In this document: positions 21,401 to 31,405 of the stretch, piece after piece
Numbering within the stretch: the stretch's first letter is position 1
Layout: each line of letters starts with the position of its first letter
Assembly (NCBI GenBank): GCA_035235625.1
Contig: CP141149.1
Coordinates: 9,082,893-9,146,892, forward strand
From: Saururus chinensis
Lineage: Eukaryota > Streptophyta > Magnoliopsida > Piperales > Saururaceae
Reading direction: 5' to 3'
Length of the DNA: 64,000 nucleotides
Notes under the pieces: generated by a model
What the model was told of the DNA's origin: nothing
The model's input: the letters and a program-made list of their open reading frames with translations, nothing else
Databases searched by the model: none
Translations under genes and position numbers: made by a program

Positions 21401-22107
21401 ATCAACTTGGAATTCAAATTGAATTGCGGTTATTTGGAATTCTATTTCTAGAGGAGTAGCAAAAGAATTCTTTTTATAGATTCCATGTAGAATATTTACA
21501 TTAGAAGTTTCTTCAACCTCATAAGGTGATAACTTGTTTATTGAAATTCTTTCCAGAATGGATTTTCTTGAAGAAACATTTCCTTTATCAGAGTAATTTG
21601 TGGTATTAAGTTTTGTGCTTCAATTATTAGAAATTCTTATTTTAACATCTCCTTGTGGAGTATGTACAATTTGATCTAAATTCCTATTTATTATAGTTTG
21701 TTGTGGAATGACTCATTGTAAATTCCATCTTTATGGGAATTGAATTTCATCCTTTTCAATTGTTCTTCTAATTGCAACATTAGATTTCTTAGGATTTGTT
21801 GTAATTAAGGTAGTTTTACCTTTGTTGCTTATAAGCCTTATATTAGGAGTTAAGGTATTTATGACCTTATAATAAATACGATAAGCAAAATTTATATGCT
21901 CAAATCCTTATTTGAAGTCATAACTGATAGATTTTGGATCTAAAGGAACATCATCTAAAATGTTATTATTAGACCAAGATAAACATAAATTGGGAAAACA
22001 GTCAAAATAGAATGGACCAATAGATAAACTGGATTAAATAACACCCATAATAGATTGCTAAAAATTTAAGCATTTAGCATCACGTAAGCATAAAATGAAA
22101 CAAGTAT
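21400..22107 (-). pseudogene. Pararetroviral movement protein C-terminal half (segment E4)
   Basis: Minus-strand frames match the C-terminal half of the movement protein at 18430-18700 and keep about 45 bases missing there. The part after it (21400-21770) encodes Ser/Thr-rich sequence before the capsid linker. The N-terminal half is absent: homology stops at the fold-back at 22075-22168, which marks the end of the viral array. Confidence 0.6.
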
Positions 22108-22168
22108 TTAAAATGTTTAACTTTGGAAGGTTTGCATACTTGTATAATTTTATGCTTATGTGATGCTA
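22075..22168. repeat. Fold-back at the end of the pararetroviral array
   Basis: Arms 22075-22107 and 22136-22168 (33 nt each, a few mismatches) are both movement-protein sequence ('TAGCATCACGTAAGCATAAAAT' type), separated by 28 nt. A short piece of the virus is thus inverted at the array edge. Confidence 0.75.
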
Positions 22169-23879
22169 GATGCTTATATTTATATGGAACTTTAGAATAA
22201 TGTAGAACATGCTATTTCTAACAATCCTATCGGTTCAAATCACATTTAAATCCATTGAAGAACAACTAATAACCAAAAACTTGGATTCAGTGCTCACCTT
22301 GTCAACGAGAGGAACTCAATTTGATGGAGAAATCCGGTCTTCAATGTTTAAAATCTCTTCAAATCGCCTCCAATCAATCTTAGTAACTCTTTGGAAGAGT
22401 TTGGAGTGAAGTAGATTTGAAATGAAGCACGGCTGATTTTAAAAGAGTGCCTGGGTATGAAAACCCGACCAGAGATCAATCAATTGATCTTGAAATAAAT
22501 GCAATTTTTATTTTCTAAAAAGTAATAAAAATTTAAAAAAAAAAACTATAAAAATTCCCATAGATTTCTAAAAAAATTTGAAGATGCTATCCATCAATAT
22601 AAAATTTTATGACCACCAAAACTAAAATTAAAAATAAAATAATAAAAATAAGAACAATTGAGCTATTTTTTATGATTTTTTAATCAATTTTCCTTTAATA
22701 TAAGTGCATCCATAGATTATGTTTATTAATACCTTGCCTTAAATTAGTCAACCCCAATGTTATGTTATTGTCACTTTTATTTTCTTCTTTTAGGCCCTTT
22801 AATTTTCTTTTATTAATTTTTTAAAAAAACCTAAAAATGTAGTCAACTGTTGTCTTTTTTATTCTTGAATCTCGCGAGATGACTCTTAACCACATGGAGA
22901 AAATTTAGTTTAGACCCTAGTAAAGACTTAGTTCACATTTTTCAACTCACTTTAACTAGAATCAATGTACATTAGTTTCCTAAAACGATAAAAACTATCA
23001 AAAGCTCATAAGAAATATGCCCATGCCTTTTCTTGAGTTATGATATTTTCCCTCAATTCATTTTTTAGGGCTTATTTTTTTCTAAATCCTCTCTACTTGC
23101 ATCAATTATTTTTTATTTTTTTTCTTTTTCATTCATTTTCTTAATGACAAGTAGATGGAAGTTTCACATTGGCCTAGGCCAACCTAAGTATGTAACCCTT
23201 CCCCATCATCTTTACGAATACAATTCCCATACCTAAAGATATTACAAGTACATAAAATTCATATTTAACTACATAACATGAATTTTTCTTTTTTCTTTTA
23301 ATTCTAAATAGAATTCTAACCAAAGATTCTCTACTTTGATCACCTAGACTCTACTAAAATCCAAATGCCTAAGCCAACTTATGTTTAAGTATTTTCTCTT
23401 AATGTTCATACTTAAAAGTGACTTTCTCAAAATGATGTGTGCAAGTTCTAAAAATTAGACAACTACAACATCAAGCAAAAGAAAATCAAATTGATCTTCA
23501 CTCTCTTTGGTACATCCTTATGTTCTTTAAGGTATGTTTGACAACTAATCATGCTGCTTTTTCAGCTTAAAAGGAAATTAATCTCAATATGCCTCAAGAG
23601 CAGAACTCATCAAAAACCAAACCAAAGCCAATTGTAAACTCATGCAAAAGCTACATTAATTTTTTTTGTTTTTTTATCATAGTCTATATCTTTAATTCAA
23701 AATCTATGAAAATAGTCTATATCTTTAATTCAAAACCTATGAATTAAAAGACATGTAAATAATGTAAAATGCGATAAAACTAAAAAATATGAATGTCTAA
23801 ATGATAGAAAGAATTAAACCATGGACATAAATCATAATATCTTCCTTTCTCTTCCTTATTGATCCTTCAAAGCTTGAAG
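22169..23879. other. AT-rich sequence, nothing identified
   Basis: Apart from a 66-codon open frame at 22209-22409 with no recognisable motif, I see only AT-rich DNA with poly-A/T runs and no TIR, LTR ends or coding homology. Lying downstream (minus sense) of a copia-type gag, it may be its decayed continuation; this is not shown. Confidence 0.35.
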
Positions 23880-25340
23880 AACAATCTTCTTCATTCTCAC
23901 ACTTCATATTCTTTCAAATACTTGGTGGGGAAACTTAGGGGTAATATGGGTAGTGTGTTTATTGTCATTCTTCTTTGACCTTATTTTGAAAGGATAATTC
24001 TTATGACATTCTATTGTAGTATAGGTCTCTCTATGGCAAATGTCGCACACAATCACAGAATAAGAATTATTGGAAGAATCCCTTAACCTCATCAAAATCA
24101 ACCTCAGACTTTGATTTTTCTTCAAAAGTAGTGGAATCATGAGATTCTTCTCCATAACTATCATCCTTTATACTTACATGGAAGGTTATATAGTTACACA
24201 ATTCACCATCTTTTGAAGAACTATCATTAGAGTAAGATGTTTGAAGTACCTTTCCATTTTTCTTATAATCAAACCTATTGATTTCTTAGGCTTATCATCA
24301 TAAGAATTTTCATAATTATTATTAGGACAATCAGCAACAAAGTGACCTAACTTACCACATTTAAAATATTTCAGATTCTTCTTGTCTTGTTGAGTTTTCC
24401 TTTTATCTCTCTTATCTCCTTATCTCTTCACATAATTTTATCCCTTTTTGCTAAATCTAAAGTTCTAAGTTTTAATAAATTTCTTGAAGTTTTTAGCCAA
24501 TAAGAGCATTAGTTCTTCATCATCTTCAGACTTCAAATTCCACTAAAGTGTTTAACACTTTATTATTTTTGGAAGTTCTTTTAGATTCTTTTAGGGCATT
24601 CTATTTTCTCTTAGACTTTTCAAACAATTCATTTTTGTTTTCATATGAATATTCTTAAATATCAAAAGTTCTAAAGTTTTCAACCAACTCCTCAATATCT
24701 AAGGTATCTATCTTTTTAGATTTATTAATTACTACCACCTTAGCTTTGAATTTAGTGGACAAGGACCTTAACAACTTCCTTACAACAAGGTAATGAGGTA
24801 TAGGCTCCCCTAGTCAATCACATGTGTTTACTATGTCTGAAATTTTAACATAGTATTCAATAATTATCTCTTCCTCACTCATTATCATGTTTCTAAACAC
24901 TAGGGATATCATCTGTAGCTTAGATGTTTCACAGCCTTAGTTCCCTCAATATATTTTACAAATTTTTCCCATGTAACCTTGGCAAATATACAATTAGAGA
25001 TCAACTTGTGTTGTGATTTTCTTACGACATTAAATAATGCACTAAGGGCTTTACTATTTTTATTTGCAAGCTTAGTCTCATTTTCGTCCCATTTACTCTT
25101 ATCTTTTTGAATTGAATTCACACCCTTGTCATTGGCCATTGGAGGATTCCATCCTTTAATAACCACTTTCTAGTCATTCCCATCGAGCTTTTGTATAGAT
25201 TCTCTCATCCTATTTTTCTAATATGAGAAATGCTCACCATCAAATAAAGGAGGTCTAATCATTGGATTACCTAAGTCCCAATGTTCATTCATTAAGTTAT
25301 TTAAACCAACCATCAATTTTAATCCAACAAAAATAACCCA
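23880..25340 (-). pseudogene. Ty1/copia-type gag (UBN2-like), degenerate
   Basis: Minus-strand gag of a copia-type element, probably the SIRE/Maximus group. Recognised in order: 'RPPLFDGE.FSY.K.RMR' (about 25200-25260), 'VIKGWNPP' (25140), 'NSKALSALFNVV' and 'TWEKFVKYIEGT' (24940-25050), 'RKLLRSLSTKFKAKVVVI' (about 24740-24790), then a zinc knuckle at about 24320-24365. The knuckle reads Y-F-K-C-G-K-L-G-H-F-V-A-D-C: the first Cys is Tyr. A downstream 86-codon frame (23904-24164) has 'CDICHRETYTTIECH', a possible second, poorly formed finger. Several stops and frame changes. No protease, integrase or RT was found after it. Confidence 0.7.
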
Positions 25341-26703
25341 AGCACCACTTTTTAAGCACTTAAAGCAAGGAAATTCAGTAAGTTTATACAAGCAATTCTA
25401 AGAGAAAAATAAGTAAACTTAGGAAAATTAAGAAATTAAACCCTAGCACAAGTAATCTATTACAAGAAATCAAACAATGGAAGATTAAGAAAGATAGTAA
25501 AGTACTAACCTAGCGGATCACAATATTGCCCCTAGTCATATTATCTATGGAATATAAAGACTACAAGATATGACCTCTTTGCACAAAACTTTTATAAAGC
25601 ATAAACAAGTAAAACTCTCTATGCGCACTCATAATGAATCAATCTATCAAAGTTAAAGCATTTAATCTACAAATGAACACACATCAATTTAACATGGAAA
25701 ACCCAAACTCGAGGGAAAAATACGATAATTCCAAAGGAACCAAATCAATGCACTACTAGGAAGTATGACAATTACATTGTCACAAGCAAACTATCAACAT
25801 TTGCTTTGACTCTAACACAAACTCCTTTTGTTTATATCTCCACAAATTCTTATAGCTGGTGGCTTTCAATTTTTCTCTCCCAAGCACTTGAAACTTTTCT
25901 TCCTCTCTGCTTTATCCTTGTCTCCTTCTAGCCTTCAACAAGCTTGTCTTGTTGTATTGACTTTGGCTACTTAGAATCTTCAATCACTCATTGAAGATTT
26001 TTTGCAACTCCTCTTTGAAACTTTTGTGTGAAATCTCTTCTTAGTTGTAGAATAGCTTCATAAATTTCCCATAGATCTTCTCTTCAAAACTCCATGTGAA
26101 TTCCCTTGGAAAACATTACGTAAATGTCCCTCCCTTCTTCTCCAATTTTCTCTAAGTTTTTCTCTCTCAAAATTCATCACTTATTATTCATTATATAGAT
26201 TTCCAAACTGATTTAGGTCATTGGTTTCAACAAGGAAAGAAATTGAATTCAGAATAGCTTATTTAAGGCAACTAAAATTGTTAGCAATTGGTCATTTCAA
26301 ACAAGGATCAATCATTCACTATTCTCTAAACAAAAGATACTTCGAGTGATCGGTCAATGTACGATGCAATCAATCGATAACTATCATTTTTTATTTTACA
26401 TAGGGCAAATCAAGTGTCAATCAATCATTCCATTCAGATTTTTTTCCAGCGATCAATCATTATGACAGTTTAATCATTGTTTTTCCATTTTCCCCTGAAA
26501 TCTCTTAAAACTTCTAAAATCATTTCTTAAACTTTTCTAAGTGATTTTGTTAGGCTCTTGAGGCATAAGAACATGTCTCCACATTTTTTAAGTCCTTCAA
26601 TTCTAAATCTTACTCGACCACAACCACAACTAATTAGATTTAAAGTCTAAGTACATACCAAAAACAATTAGCCAATAAACCTAGCATATGACTCATGTTT
26701 TTA
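25341..26703. other. Unassigned, upstream of the copia-type gag
   Basis: By position this should hold the 5' leader and LTR of the copia-type element, but I found no tRNA-Met PBS, no TG...CA ends and no direct repeat in the window to support that. There is no long open frame. Several 'ATCAATCA / GATCAAT' runs (26300-26480) are noted without interpretation. Confidence 0.3.
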
Positions 26704-27110
26704 CAGCATTGAACAGAAATGAGAGTGGACCATCCTAATTTAATAATGCCCCCTCTAGGGGTGGCTTGTATGAAGCTATAAACCCATTAGACCTTTGCTC
26801 CGAAATTGACACTTTGACTAGGAAACTAGGCCTTCTAATGACTTCAAATCATCAACCTGCCCCCCTCAGTCATGACGCATGTGACATATGTCTTAGTCCA
26901 GTCCAATTGTCATGGAGTGCCCTTCTGTCCCTCAATTTCTAGAGCTTGCCAAGATCATGTCAATGCTACCCAAGCCTTCCCTAGGGCTGAGAATAATCTT
27001 TTCTCCAACACATACAACCATGGGTGGAGGAATCACCCTAATTTTTTGTAGCAAACATCGAACCAACATAGTAGGAATCTGAGTTTCGATGACAAGGTCT
27101 TAAGTGCCTT
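26704..27110 (+). pseudogene. Athila/Tat-type gag fragment, left part
   Basis: Closely matches 57197-57690 of the nested Athila/Tat-type element: 'RNESG', 'GGLYEAINPLDLCSEIDTL', 'DACDICLSPVQL..ME', 'NTYNHGWRNHPNF'. It contains the C-x2-C start of the atypical zinc finger. A TAG replaces the codon after 'NHPNF'. The fragment is split at 27110 by a family-A solo LTR and resumes at 28621. Confidence 0.75.
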
Positions 27111-28620
27111 TGTAGCAACCCTAAATTTTTGGTATTATCTCTGCCCTCAAATAAAGTTAATATTAGTATTGATAACAAATTTTTATTTAGTAGAGCTTAT
27201 TATTTTATGATTTCTTAAGTGTATGTTAGAGCTTGAAGATACGGCCATAATGAGTCAAAGAATGTGAGAAACGAAGGTCAAGAGTAAAAGTTGCGACCAT
27301 GAGAAGTGTATCACATGGCAGAACCCACTTAAAAGTGTGGGATAGCCTACCCATGAAGGGTCTAATTTTGTAGGGCTCATCAATACGAGTTCAATGGTAC
27401 CAAGAATGTGCCAATCCAAGTCTGGATTTGAAAGTTAGAGGATTTTGAAGTTTAAAAAAGTTTTTTAAAAAAAGGCCATGTGCGAGAAGCAGCCCCGTAG
27501 TGCATGATGGATGTGTGCAATCTGAGACAGGCTAATGCTATGCAGGGTGGGCCTATGCGGCGTGCAACATACCCACGGACAACATTTGCACGTGCAAGAG
27601 CCATTCACCACAACACTCTAGAAATGGAGGTGCCACAATTTTTGGCAATGCTGAACATTATAAATAGAAGAGAGGGATGCTTTTTATGCATACCCCTTTT
27701 CTCCCATATTCTTTCTTATTTTTTATTTATGAGTTATTTTAAGTCCAATTTAGTCCGTTCAAAAAACATTCTTGACTAAATCGAAGTATACTACACAATG
27801 ATGTGGTTATTTTCATGAATTGACCCCTCCAGATAAAGAAAAGTTCAAGGAGAGAATTCAACCATGGTAATTAAGAATCTAACAAGTTAAGGTGGGGGAG
27901 TTCAATTTCAAAATTTATGCTTTGCTATGATGAATTGTAGTTTTCAAAGAAAATGCTTATGGGCAACTCTGTTTTGAAAATACTCATTATTTTTTAAATA
28001 GATGTTTGAATGTTTTTGGTTTTCAGACTCTTTGAGTAGCTATTTGGTGTAGAGCCCATAAGCTATCAATTTTAGATACCACCACACTTGGTTTTTGCGC
28101 ACGCAAGAACTATGATATCATGGGAAACTCCATTTCCTTCTATCTCCCATTGCCCCATGAGCATCGACGTAAGTCATTTGGTATCGTAACAATTTTAGAC
28201 TGATTTGATATTTTATGCCTCTGAATGATTATTAGGATTTGTAATATATATATATATATATAGACATATATATATATATAGACATATATATCCACTATAA
28301 CATGAGTTATTATATGAAGCATGTTTGTAGAATTTAACCTACTGAGTATAAATATACTCACCTAACTAAAATTTTGCAGGTATAGCTACAAGTTTTAGAG
28401 AAAATGAAGAAAAGGTTCCATAGTTTGAAGTGTTTAGTTTTTGTTAACTTTACCTCTTGTAGCCATGTTATGCCATCTTTTGAAACTTTGCATAATATAG
28501 TGTATAATGGAGTTACTCTTCTGTACTCAGTGATCCTTGGTACTTGGTAATAAATCAATGTTTTTTAAATAGTTGTTCAGTTTTGTTTTATTTCGCTCTG
28601 AATTTTGTTAGGGCGTTACA
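27111..28620 (+). mobile_element. Family-A chromovirus solo LTR, 1510 bp
   Basis: Begins TGTAGCAACCC, ends GGGCGTTACA; flanked by gcctt (27106-27110) and acctt (28621-28625), a 5-bp TSD with one change. Removing it rejoins the Athila/Tat-type gag sequence. It aligns with 12050-13694 but has lost most CpGs in the segment around 27480-27620, and it carries (TA)n tracts near 28240-28290. TATA box TATAAATA at 27659-27666. Probably the oldest family-A insertion here, judged by divergence. Confidence 0.85.
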
Positions 28621-28669
28621 ACCTTGCAAGGACTTCAATCACAATCCCAACTCCTACACTCTCACAGAC
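28621..28669 (+). pseudogene. Athila/Tat-type gag fragment, right part
   Basis: Continues the fragment broken at 27110: 'GGACTTCAATCACAATCCCA' matches 57703-57722. It stops at 28669 where a second, reverse-oriented family-A LTR begins. Confidence 0.75.
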
Positions 28670-31084
28670 TGTGGTGTCCATCATTTAATAATATATGCCA
28701 TAACATGCATATTTAATTTTTCGCTTGGCACGTGTTATATCCATGGAAGGCCGTATCGATACGCATGAGAGTATCGATGATCATGCATACGGGTACGTGC
28801 TGATGATACGCTTGGTACGCGCCGAAACGGGCATAAACCCTTTTATAAACATAAAAAAACGTTATAACTAATAATATATCATTATAATATTTCTTTTAGA
28901 GCATAATAAAACCATATAATACCGTATCAACCGATATGGGTATTCTAAAATTAATTCATTTAGAACCATATACTATTATGCTCTCCGTCCCATATTAATA
29001 TTGGTCATTCTTTCCCATATTAAATACTTTAAAATTAGTTAATTTTAAAAATAAAAAATATGCTTAATATGAGTCTAAATTACATGTTTAAATAAATGTA
29101 TATTTGCAGAGCACTATATGTAAAAAAAATAATTATGTAAATTGTATGGACCTACCCGTATTGATCTCATATAATTTTAAAAATATTATTTTTTATATAA
29201 TTAAAACTTAAACTTTTTAAAAATTTGGGTTTGAATTGTATTTGTATTTTTAAGAAAAAAAATTAAAAAAAAAATTTTTTTCAAAAAAAAATTAATTTTT
29301 TTAATTAAAAAATAATTTTTTAATGAAAAAAATTAATTTTTAAATACAGTATCGATACATATCGGCCGTATCGATACGACCGATACACATCGAAAAAGAG
29401 TGTGGGGGGCGTATCGCCCCTCATACCATATCGGTATCGATCGATACGGCTACGTATCGACCTATACGGACCCGTATCGGTCGATACGGCCTTCCATGGT
29501 TATATCACACGAAAAACCGAACATGACGGCCGACCTTCTGGACATAATACAATGCATAAAACATATAATACGTGGAGTTGATGCACAACTGATATTGCAT
29601 ATAACAGTAAAACAGGACCTAGTCCAAACCACACCGTATGTTGAGCAATTATATGATAAAATATAGGCCTATCAAGCCTTTTATATCAATCATAATATTA
29701 CAATGATAGATTAAAATTAAAACTATGTAGACAGTTCCTCCGTTGACACCTTCAGATTGATTTTACTGCCTGCAGAGTCTGGGGGTGGGTGAGTATTTAT
29801 ATACTCAGTAGGTGGAATTAAAATCTAATGTACTACTACATAAAAGACAATAATAATTTTTATTAAATAGAATAGATTCAAAAATAATTTCAGAAAACAC
29901 TGGTTCATCCGATGACGATAAATTCAGAGTTGTGATATCGAACGACATTCCTCATACGCTCATGGGGCATCAGGAAGCTCAGAAGGCAGGGGTTTCTCCA
30001 TGACACTCTATACCTATGTACTCGCACCAGATACTCATAATTTCCTTGGTAGGTATCCAGAATGATATAGTTCTCGGCATAACCCTAGAACTATCCAAAA
30101 AATACAAAATTCGGATAAAATAAAATTTGATATACATAGAGCATTTCTTCTAAAAACGTAAGCAAAAAAGTATGGCGGTATAAAACTACTTCATAAAACA
30201 TTAAATATACACGAGCAGAGCAGAGACTAGAGTTCAAGACCCCCTACCTTAGAGTTGGGGTATAAAGTTCGTGGCTGTGAAGAGCTTGTATGGAAAATTC
30301 AGCCCCGTCACACCGTTTGGCACCTTTGATTTAGTTAGAAACCTCTTTTGAACGGGTAGAATCGGACTTAAAACGGCTCAGAACAGAGGATCAGAAGTTT
30401 TTTTACTATGGTAGAAATGAATAGTAAAATGAAACGGGAGAATTTATAAGGGAGGTGGAGTTCGGGACGCACGATGCGTGTTCATCATGCATCGTGCAAC
30501 GAATTTGCGTGCCGCACAGTTTCGCCATGCGGAATTGCATGTGGCGCACGAAACGCCATGCGGTCCCACGGAACTCGACGCGCGGGTTCTGCGTGTCGTG
30601 CGGCTGCGGGACCGACGTGCGGTGTGGTCCTGCCCACGGACTGCGGGCTCATCGCGCGGGTGAACCGTTCGACACCACGTCGCGTGTCACACGCGTCAGC
30701 GTCGGCTGACACAATCATTGCATCAGCAGACAATTAAATAATATAATTTTTTTCTTTTTTTCTAAAACTTGAAATTGCTTTAACTTTTCGCCTATACATC
30801 AGAATTATACGTTTTTGGTACCGATTGACTCGTATCGACGAGCCTTTCGAAATAAGACCACTCAAGGATAGGTTTTACCATAGTTTCATCGTGGGCCTGC
30901 TTATGATGCACGCTCCCCCGATTGCTACATATGGCCACCACCTCATATTCAAATGATTCAAAAACTTTTATGTTCAGTTTTTAGAGTTCTACAACATCTC
31001 TTTAGGTATAACATTCAAAATAATATTCTATTAATATATTAAAATTCCAATAATAGAAATGTACCTAATATCCGGGTTGTCACA
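28670..31084 (-). mobile_element. Family-A chromovirus 3' LTR (minus), carrying a 759-bp TIR element
   Basis: Begins TGTGGTGTCC at 28670 and ends GGTTGTCACA at 31084, the inverted counterpart of the solo LTR at 12050-13694. Directly outside 31084, in minus sense, lie a purine-rich PPT (AAGGAGGGAAGAT) and the end of a chromovirus pol with chromodomain, so this is the 3' LTR of a minus-strand element. The CpG-rich stretch (30470-30720) and TATA (minus sense, 30443-30450) are well kept. Without the insert at 28741-29499 the LTR is about 1.65 kb. It sits in Athila/Tat-type gag DNA; the other end is lost. Confidence 0.85.
28741..29499. mobile_element. Non-autonomous TIR element, 759 bp, TSD ttatat
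   Basis: Starts CCATGGAAGGCCGTATCGA and ends with its inverted complement TCGATACGGCCTTCCATGG; flanked by ttatat on both sides (28735-28740 and 29500-29505). Subterminal regions are full of CGTATCGATACG-like words (28750-28830 and 29345-29490); the centre is AT-rich. No coding sequence. The superfamily is not clear; a 6-bp TSD is unusual, and if the outer CCATGG is partly target the true TSD could be longer. Confidence 0.75.
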
Positions 31085-31405
31085 ATCTTCCCTCCTTAAA
31101 GAAATTTTGTCCTCGAAATTGAACTTGCTAAACATCAAATAGCTCCATATATTTCTTTACCATATCACTTTCTAATTCCCATGTGGCCTCTTCTGAAGAA
31201 TGATGCTGCCATAATACTTTGAATAAGGGAATCTTTTTTGTCCTCAATATTTGTTCTTTTCGATCCAAAATTTTGACAGGTTTTTCTTCAAATGTCAAAT
31301 CAGGTTCTAGGGTGATCATTGTCTGATCTAGGACATGAGAAGGGTTTTGTACATACTTGCGAAACATGAATACATGAAACACATTATGTACCATCAATAA
31401 CTTGA
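31085..31405 (-). pseudogene. Chromovirus pol C-terminus with chromodomain, plus PPT
   Basis: The minus-strand frame at 31128-31397 (89 codons) begins 'VHNVFHVFMFRKYV', the usual integrase C-terminus of Tekay/Del chromoviruses. It continues 'LTFEEKPVKILDRKEQILR' and 'IPLFKVLWQHHSSEEATWELE', the chromodomain fold (chromatin targeting, known for the family). The end of pol runs into a PPT next to the LTR at 31084. Upstream the gene is cut at about 31405 by a CT-rich repeat block. It identifies the LTR family as Tekay/Del-like. Confidence 0.85.

Noticed and set aside
30455..30737. Several overlapping open frames on both strands in a CpG-rich stretch
   Set aside because: They lie within the U3/promoter part of a family-A LTR; GC-rich sequence is poor in stop codons. 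The equivalent frames at 12361-12681 are different in sequence.
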